From Neostapfia colusana (Eukaryota > Streptophyta > Magnoliopsida > Poales > Poaceae), in NCBI GenBank assembly GCA_030760725.1, contig JASWHV010000010.1:30819760-30883759 (forward strand): a DNA stretch of 64,000 nucleotides, given 5' to 3'. Positions 11,780-23,381 of this stretch are shown here, piece after piece (the first letter of the stretch is position 1; the number at the start of each line of letters is the position of its first letter). The notes under the pieces were generated by a model. That model saw only the letters and a list, made by a program, of their open reading frames with translations. It made no database searches and was not told the origin of the DNA. Both the position numbers and the translations under genes were made by a program.

Positions 11780-14222
11780 TAGTGGAACTCAAGAAGAAAA
11801 TTCAGGAGCAATTGGAGAAGGGTTTTATACGTCCAAGCTCGTCACCATGGGGAGCCCCTGTACTCTTTGTAGACAAGAAGGATGGGACCCAAAGGATGTG
11901 CGTGGACTATAGGTCTCTCAACGAGGTGACAATCAAGAACAAATACCCTCTGCCCCGTATAGAAGACCTATTCGACCAAAAAAAGGAGCCCGAGTGTTCT
12001 CCAAGAATGATCTTCGGTCGGGATACTTCCATCTGAAGATTAAGCCCTCCGATATACCCAAGACTGCCTTTCGAAGACGGTATGGTTCGTATGAATATAC
12101 AGTCATGTCTTTTGGGTTAACAAATGCACCCGCATACTTCATGTACCTTATGAACAAGGTTTTCATGGAGTACTTGGATAAGTTTGTCGTGGTTTTCATT
12201 GATGACATTATGGTGTATTCAAAAAGTGATGAGGAGCATGAAGAACATTTGAGATTGACCTTGCAGAAAATTCACGAGCATCAATTGTATACCAAGCTTA
12301 ACAAGTGTCAATTTTGGCTAAAGGAGATATCGTTCCTAGGCCACATTATCTCCGAGGAAGGAGTATCGGTTGATCCCAGAAAAGTGGGAGATGTTCTGAA
12401 GTGGAAGCACCGCAAAACGTGAGAGATATTCGGAGTTTTCTTGGGATGGCTGGATACTACCGACGCTTCATCAAGGACTTCTCTAAGATAGCAAAACCTA
12501 TGACGGAGTTGCTAACGAAGGGAAAAGCGTTCCAGTGGACATCAGCCTGCCAAGAGAGCTTTGAGGAACTCAAGAAAAGGCTAACCACAGCGCCAGTTTT
12601 GGTATTGCCGGACGTAAGCAAGAGCTTTGACATATATTGTGACGCATCAAGACAAGGCTCGGATGTGTGCTCATGCAAGAAGGACAAGTGGTAACCTATG
12701 CCTCGCGACAATTAAAGAAGCACGAGCTTAATTATCCTACACATGACTTGGAGCTAGCAGCAGTAGTGCATGCATTGAAGATTTGGAGACATTATATCTT
12801 TGGTCATCGATGTGAGATCTATATGGATCATAAAAGCCTCAAGTACATATTCACACAAACGGACTTGAATTTGATGCAACATCGATGGTTGGAACTCACC
12901 AAGGATTACGATGTTGGAATCAACTACCACCCTGGAAGGGCCAACGTAGTAGCTGATGCATTAAGCCAGAAGGGAGCATGTCACCAACTCACGGTTCAGG
13001 AGCTACCACCCGAACTACGCAAGGAGTTCGAACGGTTACACCTCGGATTCTTGAACATGATGGAAGTGATGGAACTCCACTCTTCATTGGAGCAAGAGAT
13101 AAGAGATGGCAAGCAACGGATGAGGAGATCAAGGAAAGGATCCGACAAGGAATAGAGAAGGATTTCAAGGAAGATGAGAAGGGTATGCTTTGGCTAGGAA
13201 AAAGGATTTGTGTGCCTAACGTGAAGCACATCCGTGACATGATATCAAAAGAGGCACATGATTCACCTTATTCCATACATCCCGGAAGTACCAAGATGTA
13301 CAAGGACCTGAAGACATGTTATTGGTGGAATGGTATGAAGAGGGACATAGCCAAATATGTTGCCCTATGCGACACATGCCACGTACTCAGTCGGATTAGG
13401 ACTCCATCTGGGTTATCGTGGACCGATTGATGAAAACAGCCCATTTTCTTCCTGTAAGGACCAAGTACAATGTTGCACAATTAGCCGAGTTGTACATGGA
13501 GCAAATCGTGTGCCGTCATGGAGTCCTGAGGAGGATAGTCTCAGATCAGGGTTCTCAGTTTACCTCTAGATTTTGGAGGAAGCTGGAGAAAGCTATGGGT
13601 ACACGACTGGATTTTAGCTCCGCCTACCACCCGCAGACCGATGGGCAAACGGAAAGGACAAACCAAATTTTGGAGGACATGTTGAGAGCCTGTGCCTTGA
13701 AATATGAATGTAGTTGGGATAGTAGCTTGCCGTACGCGGAATTCTCCTACAACAACAGCTATCAAGCCAGCTTAAAGATGTCACCTTTCGAAGCATTATA
13801 TGGCAGATGGTGTAGAACGCCGTTGTTTTGGAATGAGGCCGGAGAAAACCAAGTGTTTGGACCCGAAGTGCTACAAGAAGCTGAAAAGCATGTCCAAACG
13901 ATACGGGAGAACTTGAAGGCTGCTCAGTCACGACAGAAAAGCTATGCGAACAATAGACGAACAAGTTGACTTTCGAAGTCAGAGACTACGTATACCTCAA
14001 GGTATCGCCTATCCGTGGCCAACGAAGTTCAATGTCAAAGGCAAGCTAGCACCTCGATATATCGGACCATGTAAGATTTTAGACACGCGAGGAGAAGTAG
14101 CCTATCAACTAGAGCTCCCAACGCACCTCTCCGATGTACATGACGTGTTTCATGTATCTCAGCTCAAGAAGTGCTTAAGAGTGCCAGAAGAGCAAGTACC
14201 AATGGAAGATGTCGAACTTCAG
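11780..14222 (+). pseudogene. pol: RT-RNase H-integrase of element C (frameshifted, internally deleted)
   Basis: This continues the polyprotein split by solo LTR E. Reverse transcriptase spans about 11780-12480 with an intact catalytic FIDDIMVYS motif (about 12200). RNase H is at about 12600-12960 (SFDIYCDASRQG, VVADALS). Integrase begins with the HHCC zinc finger (about 13250-13385, IHPGS...CDTC) and keeps SDQGSQFTSRFW and DGQTERTNQILEDML of the core. Single-base deletions shift the frame near 11978, 12405 and 12658, with another break near 13108. About 105 bp are missing after CDTC (13382), removing the first catalytic aspartate region. A stop and frame change near 13967 precede the C-terminal domain, which stops abruptly at 14222. 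It cannot make a working enzyme. Confidence 0.9.
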
Positions 14223-14389
14223 GCAGGTGATGGCCTCCCAGGTGACATCTTTCTCCGCGTCAACTTGTGTTGCTCGACAAGCTGGAGAGTGGTGAATCTT
14301 AAGCAGCTGATTTTCGTGTATAATCCTCATCTCCGAACTCCATTCTTCCCTCTTCTCACGGATGGTCCTGGTGGAGTTATAGTGGATGA
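14223..14389 (-). other. Unassigned open frame continuing D's leader
   Basis: On the minus strand, one frame stays open from about 14480 down to the break at 14223. It overlaps the end of the small ORF at 14390-14557 in another frame and encodes a charged segment (TIREKREEWSSEMRI). I recognise no family. It may be the next part of the same leader gene after a frameshift or splice. Confidence 0.3.
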
Positions 14390-14557
14390 TTAGCTTGCCC
14401 GTATTGCCGCGGCTTCGAGCATACGTCGAAGACGGCGCAACAAATCTCCAACTGCCAATCCGTAGGAAAGGTACGTCACGGGACGACTCTCCTCTCTTTC
14501 GGCAAGGGCCACTACGGGAACTCTCCCTCCTGTGGACTTACGAGCGGTGCGAATCAT
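14390..14557 (-). CDS. Leader ORF of D with a histone H3 tail-like N-terminus (55 aa)
   Basis: The ORF begins with ATG at 14557, about 210 bases downstream of the primer-binding site on the minus strand, and ends at TAA 14390. The N-terminus reads MIRTARKSTGGRVPVVALAE. Residues 4-11 (TARKSTGG) are identical to histone H3 residues 6-13 around lysine 9, and the proline two residues further on also matches H3. The remainder is arginine-rich (GDLLRRLRRMLEAAAIRAS) and may be helical. It is not a histone: the histone fold is absent and the ORF is short. It sits where element B carries its own extra ORF, between primer site and gag. Whether it is complete is uncertain, because the rest of D is lost and another frame stays open beyond its end. 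A role in chromatin is only an inference. Confidence 0.55.
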   Translation of the reverse strand: MIRTARKSTGGRVPVVALAEREESRPVTYLSYGLAVGDLLRRLRRMLEAAAIRAS

Positions 14558-14770
14558 GCGAACCATCTAAAACAAAAGAATTTAAAATTTAGGTTAGATA
14601 AAATCTCAAACAAAAATCCTATTTTTAATGAAAGTTGGGGTAAGATGAAGAAAATAACTCCTTTAATAACACTTTTCCACCCACACCTTGGAAAATAGTT
14701 TTTTTTAAGAAAATAGGGCCCTTAAATACGTCCATTTCTACCTAGGTCCACGTTCCTACGGGCAACCTTG

Positions 14771-14782
14771 GCTCTGATACCA
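14771..14782 (-). other. Primer-binding site of D (initiator Met tRNA)
   Basis: On the minus strand TGGTATCAGAGC lies four bases from the LTR end at 14787. It fixes D's orientation. Confidence 0.88.
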
Positions 14783-14786
14783 CCTC

Positions 14787-15655
14787 TGTCACACCCGGTT
14801 TTTCCGAAGAACAACCAAGTGAATATCACATGTATGCCAGGATCATTTTCTCATACATGTGATGACAAATAGTGAAGCATCATTTATTACAAGCCAGGTG
14901 TCGAATATAAATAAGTCTTACATCGCAAATGTCTCAATGGACACTAATGCTTCATCACAAGTAAATAAACTAGCAGCGGAATATTATTCTTTAGGGCTCC
15001 ATCACAGGCGTTGCCCGGGGGTCTTCATGAACCTAAAAGCCTTCCTCGGGTCCAAAATCTTGGTCATTATACACCACCTCATTATCTTGACCTGAGCAGC
15101 AATATAAACCAACAAATATGCAAGGTTGAGTACCAATGGTACTCAGCAAGTGTAGGAAAATTTTATCATGCATGGCTAGAACAAGGAGAGGTTGAACTCA
15201 TGGTTAAAGCACTACGCAATTAATACCTATCACCTTAGCTTATTAAGCACCTTCATTACTACATAGGTGAAATGGTCCCAATCTCCCATCCCATCATCAT
15301 AATCCAATAACCATAACCATCATTTCCAATGTTAAGCTCCCCGCTTAACTTCCAAAACCATCAATCCTCTAATCATGAATAAGTCCAGGCCGCTCTTAAC
15401 CGTGAGCACGGCTGTCAAGACAGTTTTGACTCTGCAGAGTTTGTACCACTGTACCCACAAGTAGTGATTTCATCCCCCGTTGCCGGGTGGACTAAAAGAA
15501 CCTCCATTATGCCAGTGGCTACGATCCACATTCACACTTCCCAGGTGTGCGGCCAAGAGATCACTACGAAGCCTTTACAAAGGGATTCCCGACGAGCGTG
15601 GGCCCACTGAGGTTTCACCCCTAACAGCATACAAGAGGCTCCAACCCCGCTGCAG
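14787..15655 (-). repeat. 5' LTR of D, 3' part only
   Basis: This is the reverse complement of about 3237-4114 in F's LTR with few differences, including the 11-bp inverted repeat. It ends in CTGCAG (15650-15655), where F's LTR continues differently and B's LTR begins. Confidence 0.88.
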
Positions 15656-17521
15656 AGGTGTCCTGCACACCGGGGATACCACACGTGTCGAGCGCAGAGG
15701 TGTCCGGCACACCGGAGCTCACAGGGTATTTGCACGCCAGCACAGCCGATCCCCGGCCACACCCGATCGCGATTTAAATTCTTCAGCCGCTGACACGTGG
15801 CCCAGCCGGCTTCGTCTACCTCCCACCGTACTCTCGCGCCCGCGCCGCCGACCTCGCCGGAACAGACTTTGGGGCTCGCCGGCTCGTCGCTGCCGGACCT
15901 CCCATGGTCTGAAACTCGCCGCCAGGGGGTTATCGACGTCGAGGAACACGTCGGTGGTGTCAGATAGGGCTGGGGGTGACCGGAAATAGCTCGGCGACGT
16001 GCCGCGGCCTCAGTTGAGGTTCGGCACCGTCGACCGTGGTTTATAAACCCGCCAACACCTCGACCAAACGGTCCTACAGCATCAGTGTACCTCTAAGAAG
16101 CTCGCCAAGGTGTAAAAAAGGTTCAGGGATGGCGGCAAGTCGGTCGGCACCATGTGACCGATCGTGCCCGCCATGACCGCCCTCGATCGAGCTCGAAATT
16201 TGTCACTCCTGGACATTTTCACGCTACGGATGCAGAAAAGAACTTGATCACCGGCTAGTCCAGCGTCCATGTGCAAGATTTGCTGACCTCCGAAAGATCA
16301 TAGAGCGAGAATTTATAGAAACCGTACCGGAAGCTCGGGTTACGGTCGCCGGAGCAAAAACTAGAAATTCTCTGCGGATTCTTCAATGTTGGCTTCCAAA
16401 CTTGGAGGAGAGCAGCACGGTGGTCGCGCGCTCCTGTTGCCTCTCTTGCTGGACCGTGAAAACGCCTGCAGAACGCTGCCCACGGGTGCCTGACTCTCGG
16501 CTGAGGCTAGGTCGCCGCGGTGGCGATCGTTCTTGGGCAAAGGAGGTCGGAACTCGGGGTTTCTAGTGTTGGGGAGGTGGGGTGCGACCTCAGGTGGCTG
16601 TCTAGCAGCTCAAGGACGAAGGAGGAGATGGTTTTTGCTTGTTTTCCCGATTGAGCAGAGAGCTGCGGCGAGAGACAATGCCGCTGCTCGGGTTTGCCCG
16701 CGAGAAGATAAAGCCGGCCGACTCCTGCTCGGCTGAGGCGGTGCCGGTCGCATGGGGGCGTGAGCAAGCCGCCCTGGGCGCCGGCGCGCGGAGAGGGAAG
16801 CAGCTGGTGGCGCCGGTAGCTGCTTGGTGGCACAGCCGACAGCTGCTCGGTGGAATTTCCCACCGAGACTCTGACTTTGGGTCCAAGCTTCTCCTTCTTC
16901 CCTCTATGACATGTGGGTCCCACCTGGGGTTTTAACCTCTGAAATTTACTCCCAATCACTGTTGTAAACAGTGAGCCCCATAATACCCTTGGTGATTCAA
17001 ATTATTCACCCCTGAGCCATTCAAATTGAATAGGATTCCAATTGGGTTTGGTTTGAGTGAATTTCAGCACAAGTTCAGTTTTGAATTCAAATAAAGTTTG
17101 AATTTCCCCCACTTAGCTCATGTCAAGATCAACTCCAAATGCAGTGAAAATTGGTGTGTGAGCTCACAAAAATGTGCTGAGTAAGAATATGCCTCCCACT
17201 TCTAAATTCATGGGATAAAACTTGAATATGGTTTCAAACTGCCCTCTTTCTAACTATACCTAAAATGACCTCAAAAGGTTTTGAATTTGGGTGAAACTTG
17301 GCATGGACACATCCTTAGCAAAGTGTAGGTGTTTTCATATGTCCAGCCCACCCATATCACATGTTGGAAATACTACTTTTGCAATATGATAGTTTGTTCT
17401 CTAATGAACATGTTGATGGTGGTTACTTGCTCTTCATTTGTGTTCATCAACTTTCCTCAAATGAAGTGCGTGGTGTGGTGATGAACATTTCAAATATGTG
17501 TCAAAAACTGAGGCCCTTACA
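15652..17521 (-). repeat. 3' LTR of B, truncated
   Basis: This matches 38012-39881 of the 5' LTR. On the minus strand it starts TGTAAGGGCCTC (ending at 17521 on plus) and is cut inside the 42-bp repeats at 15652, where D's LTR is joined. It retains TTTATAAA (16040-16047), which is mutated in the 5' LTR. No gene is seen. Confidence 0.88.
16040..16047 (-). promoter_or_regulatory. TATA-like motif in B 3' LTR
   Basis: TTTATAAA in a conserved context; the matching site in the 5' LTR (38391-38398) reads TTTCTAAA. Confidence 0.45.
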
Positions 17522-17556
17522 TTCCTCCCCCCTTAAAAGAATCTCGTCCTGAGATT
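17522..17556 (-). other. Polypurine tract and hairpin of element B
   Basis: On the minus strand AATCTC-AGGAC-GAGATT is followed by TTTTAAGGGGGG and then the LTR start at 17521. It is the same arrangement as in A and F. Confidence 0.8.
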
Positions 17557-17590
17557 ATAAGGTGAAAATGGGAGAGAGGACAGTGGAAAA

Positions 17591-20419
17591 TTACCGCATA
17601 TGCGACGTGAAAAAGTCGGGGTAGTTAGCGCGAAGAAATTCTTCGCTCTCCCATGTCGCTTCGTCCATGGAGTGATTACTCCACAGAACCTTGTAGAACC
17701 ACAACGTAAGGTTGCGTGTGGTTCGGGCCTTTTCATCAATAATCTGCACCGGTTCCTCCCGATAGGTGAGATCCGGTTGCAGTTCTTCAATATCTTCCAG
17801 CTGAAGGGTAGTTGATAGCTTGAGACACTTCCTCAGATGGGAAATGTGAAAGACGTCGTGCACACAGGAAAGTGCTTCTGGTAATTTCAGCCGGTATGCC
17901 ATTGATCCACATCTTTCGGTAATCTGGAATGGACCGATGAATCGGGGTGCCAACTTTCCTCTCACCCCAAATCTGTTTACGCCCTTCATTGGAGACACCC
18001 GTAGGTATACGTGATCTCCAACTTCGAATTGTAACGGGCGCCTTCTCCGGTCCACATACTGTTTTTGACGGGATTGGGTGGCTTTTAGGTTCGCTTGAAT
18101 CAGTCGAACCTGCTCTTCCGCGTTGTTGACAAGGTCAATCCCGATGGTAACTCTTTCGCCAGACTTACACCAATTCAATGGTGTGCGGCATTTCCTCCCG
18201 TATAGCGCCTCATAGGGCGCCATCTTGATGCTGGCTTGGTACCCATTGTTGTATGAGAACTCGGCTAACGGCAAGTGATCATCCCAATTCTTGCCGTGGT
18301 TGATGGCGCAAGCTCGTAGCATGTCTTCTAAGATCTGGTTTACCTGCTCAGTTTGTCCATCCGTCTGCGGGTGGTAGGCTGAACTACGGATCAGCTTCGT
18401 CCCCAAGGCAGCGTGCAGCTGCTCCTAAAAACGGGACACAAATAAAGTGCCCCGATCCGATATGATAGTACGGGGTACGCCGTACAGACATAGGATCCGT
18501 GAGATGTACAGTTCAGCGTACTTTTTGGCGTTGTAGTTTGTGTTGACCGGGATGAAATGGGCAACTTTGGTGAGCCGATCGACGATCACCCACACAGAAT
18601 CATATTTCTGTAAGGTGGTGGGTAAACCGACGATGAAGTCCATGCTCACATCCTCCCACTTCCAGGCAGGAATGCCCAGTGGTTGTAGCAGTCCCGGTTT
18701 CCGCATGTGGTCTGCCTTCACCCTTCGACATGTATCACACTCGGACACATATTTTGCAGTCTCACGCTTCATCCGTGGCCACCAAAACTTGCTTCTGAGT
18801 TCTTGATACATCTTGTTGCTGCCGGGGTGAATAGAAAACTTTGATAAGTGAGCCTCATCAAAGATTTTCTTCCGTAATTCCAGGTTACGGGGTACGACGA
18901 TCCGGTCCTTGAACCATAGGACGTCATCTCCGTCCTTCCGGAAACACTTCAGCTCCCCATTATCTACACGTCTCCGCAAATGCGACATGCCCTTGCCATG
19001 TTTCTGAGCTGCCGCTGTCTCTTCACGGATGGTGGGGATCAAAGCTAGGTTGTAGAGAGCTCCGTGTGGAATCACATGTAGTGGTGGTTCGCTCTCTTCC
19101 AACGGTGTGATGGTCAGATTGTTGACGTGTGACTTGCGGCTCAGCGCATCTGCCACTACGTTTGCCTTGCCCGGATGATAATGGATCTCTATTTCATAAT
19201 CCTTTATCAGTTCTAACCATCTTCGTTGCCTCATGTTCAGCTCCTTCTGAGTGAATATGTACTTGAGGCTTTTGTGGTCGGTATATAAACGTACGAGGTT
19301 ACCGAGTAGGTAGTGCCTCCACATTTTGAGTGCGAGTACCACGGCAGCGAGCTCCAAGTCGTGAGTTGGATAATTCTGCTCGTGGTTTCTAAGCTGCCGT
19401 GATCCATACGCGACCACTCTTCGGTCTTGCATCAGCACACATCCGAGCCCAATGCCGGATGCATCACAGTACACATCGAACGGTTTTGTTGTGTCTGGCT
19501 GCGCCAAAACCGGTGCTGATGTCAGGTGCTTGACTAAAGCCTTGAATGCTGCTTCACATGTTGGACTCCAAACATATTTGGTAGCCTTCTTCAGCAGCTC
19601 TGTCATTGGCTTGGCAATCTTCGAGAAGTTCGGAATGAACCTCCGATAATATCCCGCGAGTCCGAGGAAACTCCGTACCTCGTGAACAGTTCTCGGGATT
19701 TCCAATTCAGCACTTGAGTGATTTTGCTCGGGTCTACAGCGATACCCTCCGCTGAGATGATATGCCCGAGAAAAGGCACTTGCGATATCCAAAACTCGCA
19801 ATGCTGAATTTCGGGTATAACTTGTTATCCCACAGCCGTTGCAAGACTATACGCAGATGCTTCTTGTGATCTTCTTCCGACTTGGAATATACCAGGATGT
19901 TGTCGATGAAGACCACGACAAACTTGTCCAACTCCGGCATGAATACCGAGTTCATCAAGTACATGAAGTGAGCTGGAGCATTGGTGAGGCCGAAGGACAT
20001 GACCAGGTACTCATAAAGTCCGTACCTCATCGAGAAAGCCGTCTTCGGAATGTCCTCAGCCCTTATCTTAATATGATGGTACCCGGATCTTAAGTCCATT
20101 TTGGAAAAGATCTTTGCTTCGACCAACTGATCAAACAACATGTCGATCCGTGGCAACGGGTACTTGTTCTTGATGGTTACGGCATTTAATGGACGATAGT
20201 CCACACAAAGCCGCAACGTCTCATCCTTCTTCTTGACAAATAATGCGGAACAGCCCCATGGCGAGGAGCTCGGCCTAATAAAACCCTTCTCCAGAAGGTC
20301 CGTGAGCTTAGTCTTCAGTTCCGCCAACTCCTTAGGCGCCATCTTGTACGGCCTTCGGGATATTGGCATGGTTCCCGGTGCAAGTTCAATCTTGAACTCC
20401 ACCTCTCTATCAGGCGGCA
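17591..20419 (-). pseudogene. pol: RT-RNase H-integrase-chromodomain of element B
   Basis: The frame continues from 31236 once element A and one CGGCA copy are removed. Reverse transcriptase covers about 20380-19700; its catalytic motif reads VVFIDNILVYSK (about 19905), with Asn in place of the second Asp of FIDD. Single-base deletions near 19808 and 19700 shift the frame. RNase H lies at about 19500-19130 (PFDVYCDASGIG, VVADALSRK). Integrase begins with the HHCC finger (about 18850-18725, IHPGSNKMY...CDTC) and the core (MDFIVGLP, SDRGTLFVSRF). TGG has become TAG at 18425. DGQTEQVNQILEDMLR, the GDHVYLRVSP C-terminal domain and a chromodomain (about 17780-17600) follow. It is not functional as it stands. 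Confidence 0.92.
20415..20419. repeat. Target site duplication of element A, left copy
   Basis: CGGCA immediately left of A; identical to 31236-31240. Confidence 0.95.
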
Positions 20420-23342
20420 TGTGACGCCCTCAATTCTGTGGAAAACCACGGAACCGAGAACTAATGCATATGTGTGCCCAGGATGTTCATCACACATACA
20501 CATACGTTCCACAAACTGAATTCAGATTATATATTACCACGAATAACAGAGTTTATTACAGCACCTCATGAGTCTTGGACTCATGCTCACAGCGGAAGTC
20601 TTTATTTCTACGCAGCGGAAATCTTATTTAAATGCGGAAGCAAAACTAAGCAGAGGTGGCTCCATCTCTACTCCCTCCACAGGCAAGGTTGAGAACAGAT
20701 CACACGCCATAATGTTCCACTTGATCTTCATAATATGTTTCTCCTGCTGCTGATGAAGAAATAATAATGCAAGGTTGAGTACAATGATGTACTCAGCAAG
20801 TGCGGGAATAACACATGACATGCAGCTCATAAACAAGGTAGGTATAAAAGGCTTACTTGCAGAAAAGCAAATTTATAAAACCATGACAAAACAGCGACTT
20901 AACTTTAGATGAATGTGATCCCAGCATATATTAAATTACCAACATACCTTCATCACTTCCCGTGTTCCATCCGAACATTAACCAATCTTTTATTCATACT
21001 CACGAATACCTCCTCGTATTCGCTACCATCTCACCTCATAAAACAACCTTGTCTCGCACCGAGACCAATCTCATATCATGACCCACCAGTCATGCAACCT
21101 TTTCATCATCCAGACTTAACAATTCCAAACCAAACCATAACCAATAACCATAACCAAGAACCTTCCCAATAACATAACCATCCCAGTAACCATCCCATCT
21201 AATCATGGCAGTTTAGCCAGGTGCTCGTAACCGTAAGCTCGGCTATCATGATAGTTTTAATAACTCTGCAGAGTTTGCACCTCTTTACCCACAAGTTTGT
21301 GATTTCGTCACCCGTCGGCGACTGCAGAACCACCATTATACCAGTACACATCCGTCGGTGTATGGTCAAGAGATCACAAAATAGCCTTTACAAAGGGGTT
21401 ACTAGATGTATGGACTCACTAAGGTTTCACTGGCAGGCTAGAATCTCCAATTCTCCCACCCACGGGCCCCCTCTTGTGCCATGCAGTTCACAGGTCAGTC
21501 CTCACTCGACTCCCATTCCCCGCGCCTTCCACAGTCCATAACACTCTAGCAACTTACCTAATTACTCAGCTAAGCTGCACCCATACTTGGCCTTGTGGTG
21601 GCACTGTTATCCTGGCATGCGCATGCATGAACCGGTCCTTAGATCTACGGCAAGCAAAACCACCATCTCATGCTACCTCATTCACAAACCCAGGCTTGCC
21701 CAGATCTCCCTCCGATCCATGTCCATTAACCTTATCAGTTACTTATTATTAGTACGAGTGCTGTTAGCTAGACACATCTGTCTCGCTTCCCAATCCCATG
21801 GACTCAGCGAAGCATAAAGCAAAAACCATACCCGACTCATAAACTTCCCGGGCGACAAGGATGGTTTAATCAAAACTAGTAAACTCCTATAAAAGGGTTT
21901 TCCCATCATGTTTGACTCAGCACACACATCTTTTCGCAAAACAAAATAGTTTTACCCAAAACATAGGATCAACATGATCAAGGAACACTTGCCTTGTACT
22001 TGCGGTTCCGGTTGTTCTTGATTCTCAAAACCTTGTTGATGCAGCTCGTCGTAGACAGCTTCCTGAGTTTGTCCTGCTATGTAGGATTCACGTGCATACA
22101 AATTCACAGCAATCAATATCGTGCACAACCCTAAACTAGATGCGATGATGCACATGCATGCTATCCTACGATTAGTTCTATTAGATTGATCTGATGTTCT
22201 TGCATGGCTTGCATGGTCAGAGGTGTTCAGATCAAAGATGAACGTGGCGATGATCTTGTCTTTAGATAAAACTGATCATCGAGTGTTCTGCCCACGAAAA
22301 GGCTTCCGTTCGAAAGGAATCGAAGAACAGATGCAAAGAGATGAACGATACGATGTCGTAAGGTGGTATTGAAGTCGTACCTCACGTTCTTCTTGTCTTC
22401 GGGGTCCTCCTCAGACCGCTTGGTTCTCCTCCGATGATCTCCCTTGTTGTGCTTCGGCGATGTTTTGCTCGGCAAGTTAGGGCTAGGGCTCTAAGTCGTC
22501 GGCTCAGGATTTGAAAGAGAAGTCTGTGGTTTCGGCCAGAGGTTTTGGGTTCTATTTATAATCGGGAAGAGAAGAGTCTTAATCTGATTGGATCCCGAAC
22601 AAGAGTCATATTCAGATCTTTGTTAGATCCTGACGTCTTATCTTTGGTAACATCGTGGAGTTTAGATTGGTTTCTGTTGCGTACCGGCATCTTTACGCGT
22701 AAAAATCGCTCTAGACTCGTTACCTTCGTGATGATGAGCTCCGGAAGCTCCACGTGTCCTTCCGAGCCTGGTATCTCTTCTCCCACAGAAACGAGCTCTG
22801 GTTGTGCCGCGTGTCACGAGCGAGACCTCCCTCTTCTTCGGAGGTGAGCTCCGCGCTCGCCACGTGTGGGTGCCAGTCTTTCCGCTCTCCTTTCCTCAGG
22901 GACATGCCCCGAGGTCGACACGTGTTTGATAGATCCGGACATCTCTGAGATGAGCTCCGAGATTGACACGTATCCTTCGCGACTGGTCCTCTTATTTCCG
23001 CGAGGACTAGCTCCAAGGATGACATGTGTCCTATGAAAAATGCCTTTGCTTCTTCCGCATAGGCTAGCTCCGCGAGCAGCACGTGTCCCACAGGGTCGGA
23101 CCTCTTTCCAATTGCGGAGGTGACCCCACATAGCTAGTTTAACGGCGGACCTCTCCCATTTTCTCGGGGATGAGCTCCGAACGCGCCACGTGGTCTGCTG
23201 GCCGTGGAAGTTGCCTTCGGCGCTCTCAGATAGCTTTACTTGCTATCCTTTTGATACTTGTTTCTCTTCCCTCTTTTCTAAAAATGTTTTTCTTCTTCAT
23301 AAAACATGAACATATGATGACACCCGAGGTGAGGGTGTCACA
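20420..23342 (-). repeat. 3' LTR of A (2.92 kb)
   Basis: The termini TGTGACGCCCTC and GAGGGTGTCACA form a near-perfect 12-bp inverted repeat. It differs from the 5' LTR by several indels: an insertion around 21752-21772, absence of a 17-bp duplication present at about 28512-28535, and loss of about 15 bp near 23120. The U3 (22735-23210) is packed with GAGCTCCG and CACGTG modules. Confidence 0.95.
22553..22560 (-). promoter_or_regulatory. TATA box of A 3' LTR
   Basis: On the minus strand TATAAATA, located after the module-rich U3 and conserved in the other LTR (30437-30444). Confidence 0.6.
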
Positions 23343-23381
23343 AATCTACCCCCCTTAAATTGAATCTCGCCCTCGAGATTC
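23343..23381 (-). other. Polypurine tract and hairpin of element A
   Basis: On the minus strand GAATCTC-GAGGGC-GAGATTC (23381-23362, an almost complete palindrome) is followed by AATTTAAGGGGGGTAGATT and the LTR start. Confidence 0.85.

Larger units (their letters stand above)
4115..14222 (+). mobile_element. Element C: decayed Tekay-like chromovirus, truncated on the right
   Basis: C is a plus-strand relative of element A, recognisable along its length. It consists of a partial 5' LTR (4115-5373), primer-binding site (5377), leader, gag-protease (5902-7663) and RT-RNase H-integrase (11780-14222). A solo LTR (E) splits it at 7664-11774, and element F interrupts its 5' LTR. The integrase C-terminal domain stops at 14222; the chromodomain and 3' LTR are missing. 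The many stops and frameshifts show it is much older than A. Confidence 0.9.
14223..15655 (-). mobile_element. Element D: fragment of an F-family chromovirus (leader, PBS, part of 5' LTR)
   Basis: Read on the minus strand, this is an LTR 3' end (15655 to 14787), a primer-binding site (14771-14782) and about 550 bp of leader (14223-14770). The LTR part matches the last ~880 bp of F's LTR. Both outer borders are breaks: at 14222/14223 against C, and at 15652-15655 against B's LTR with a shared GCAG. Confidence 0.85.
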
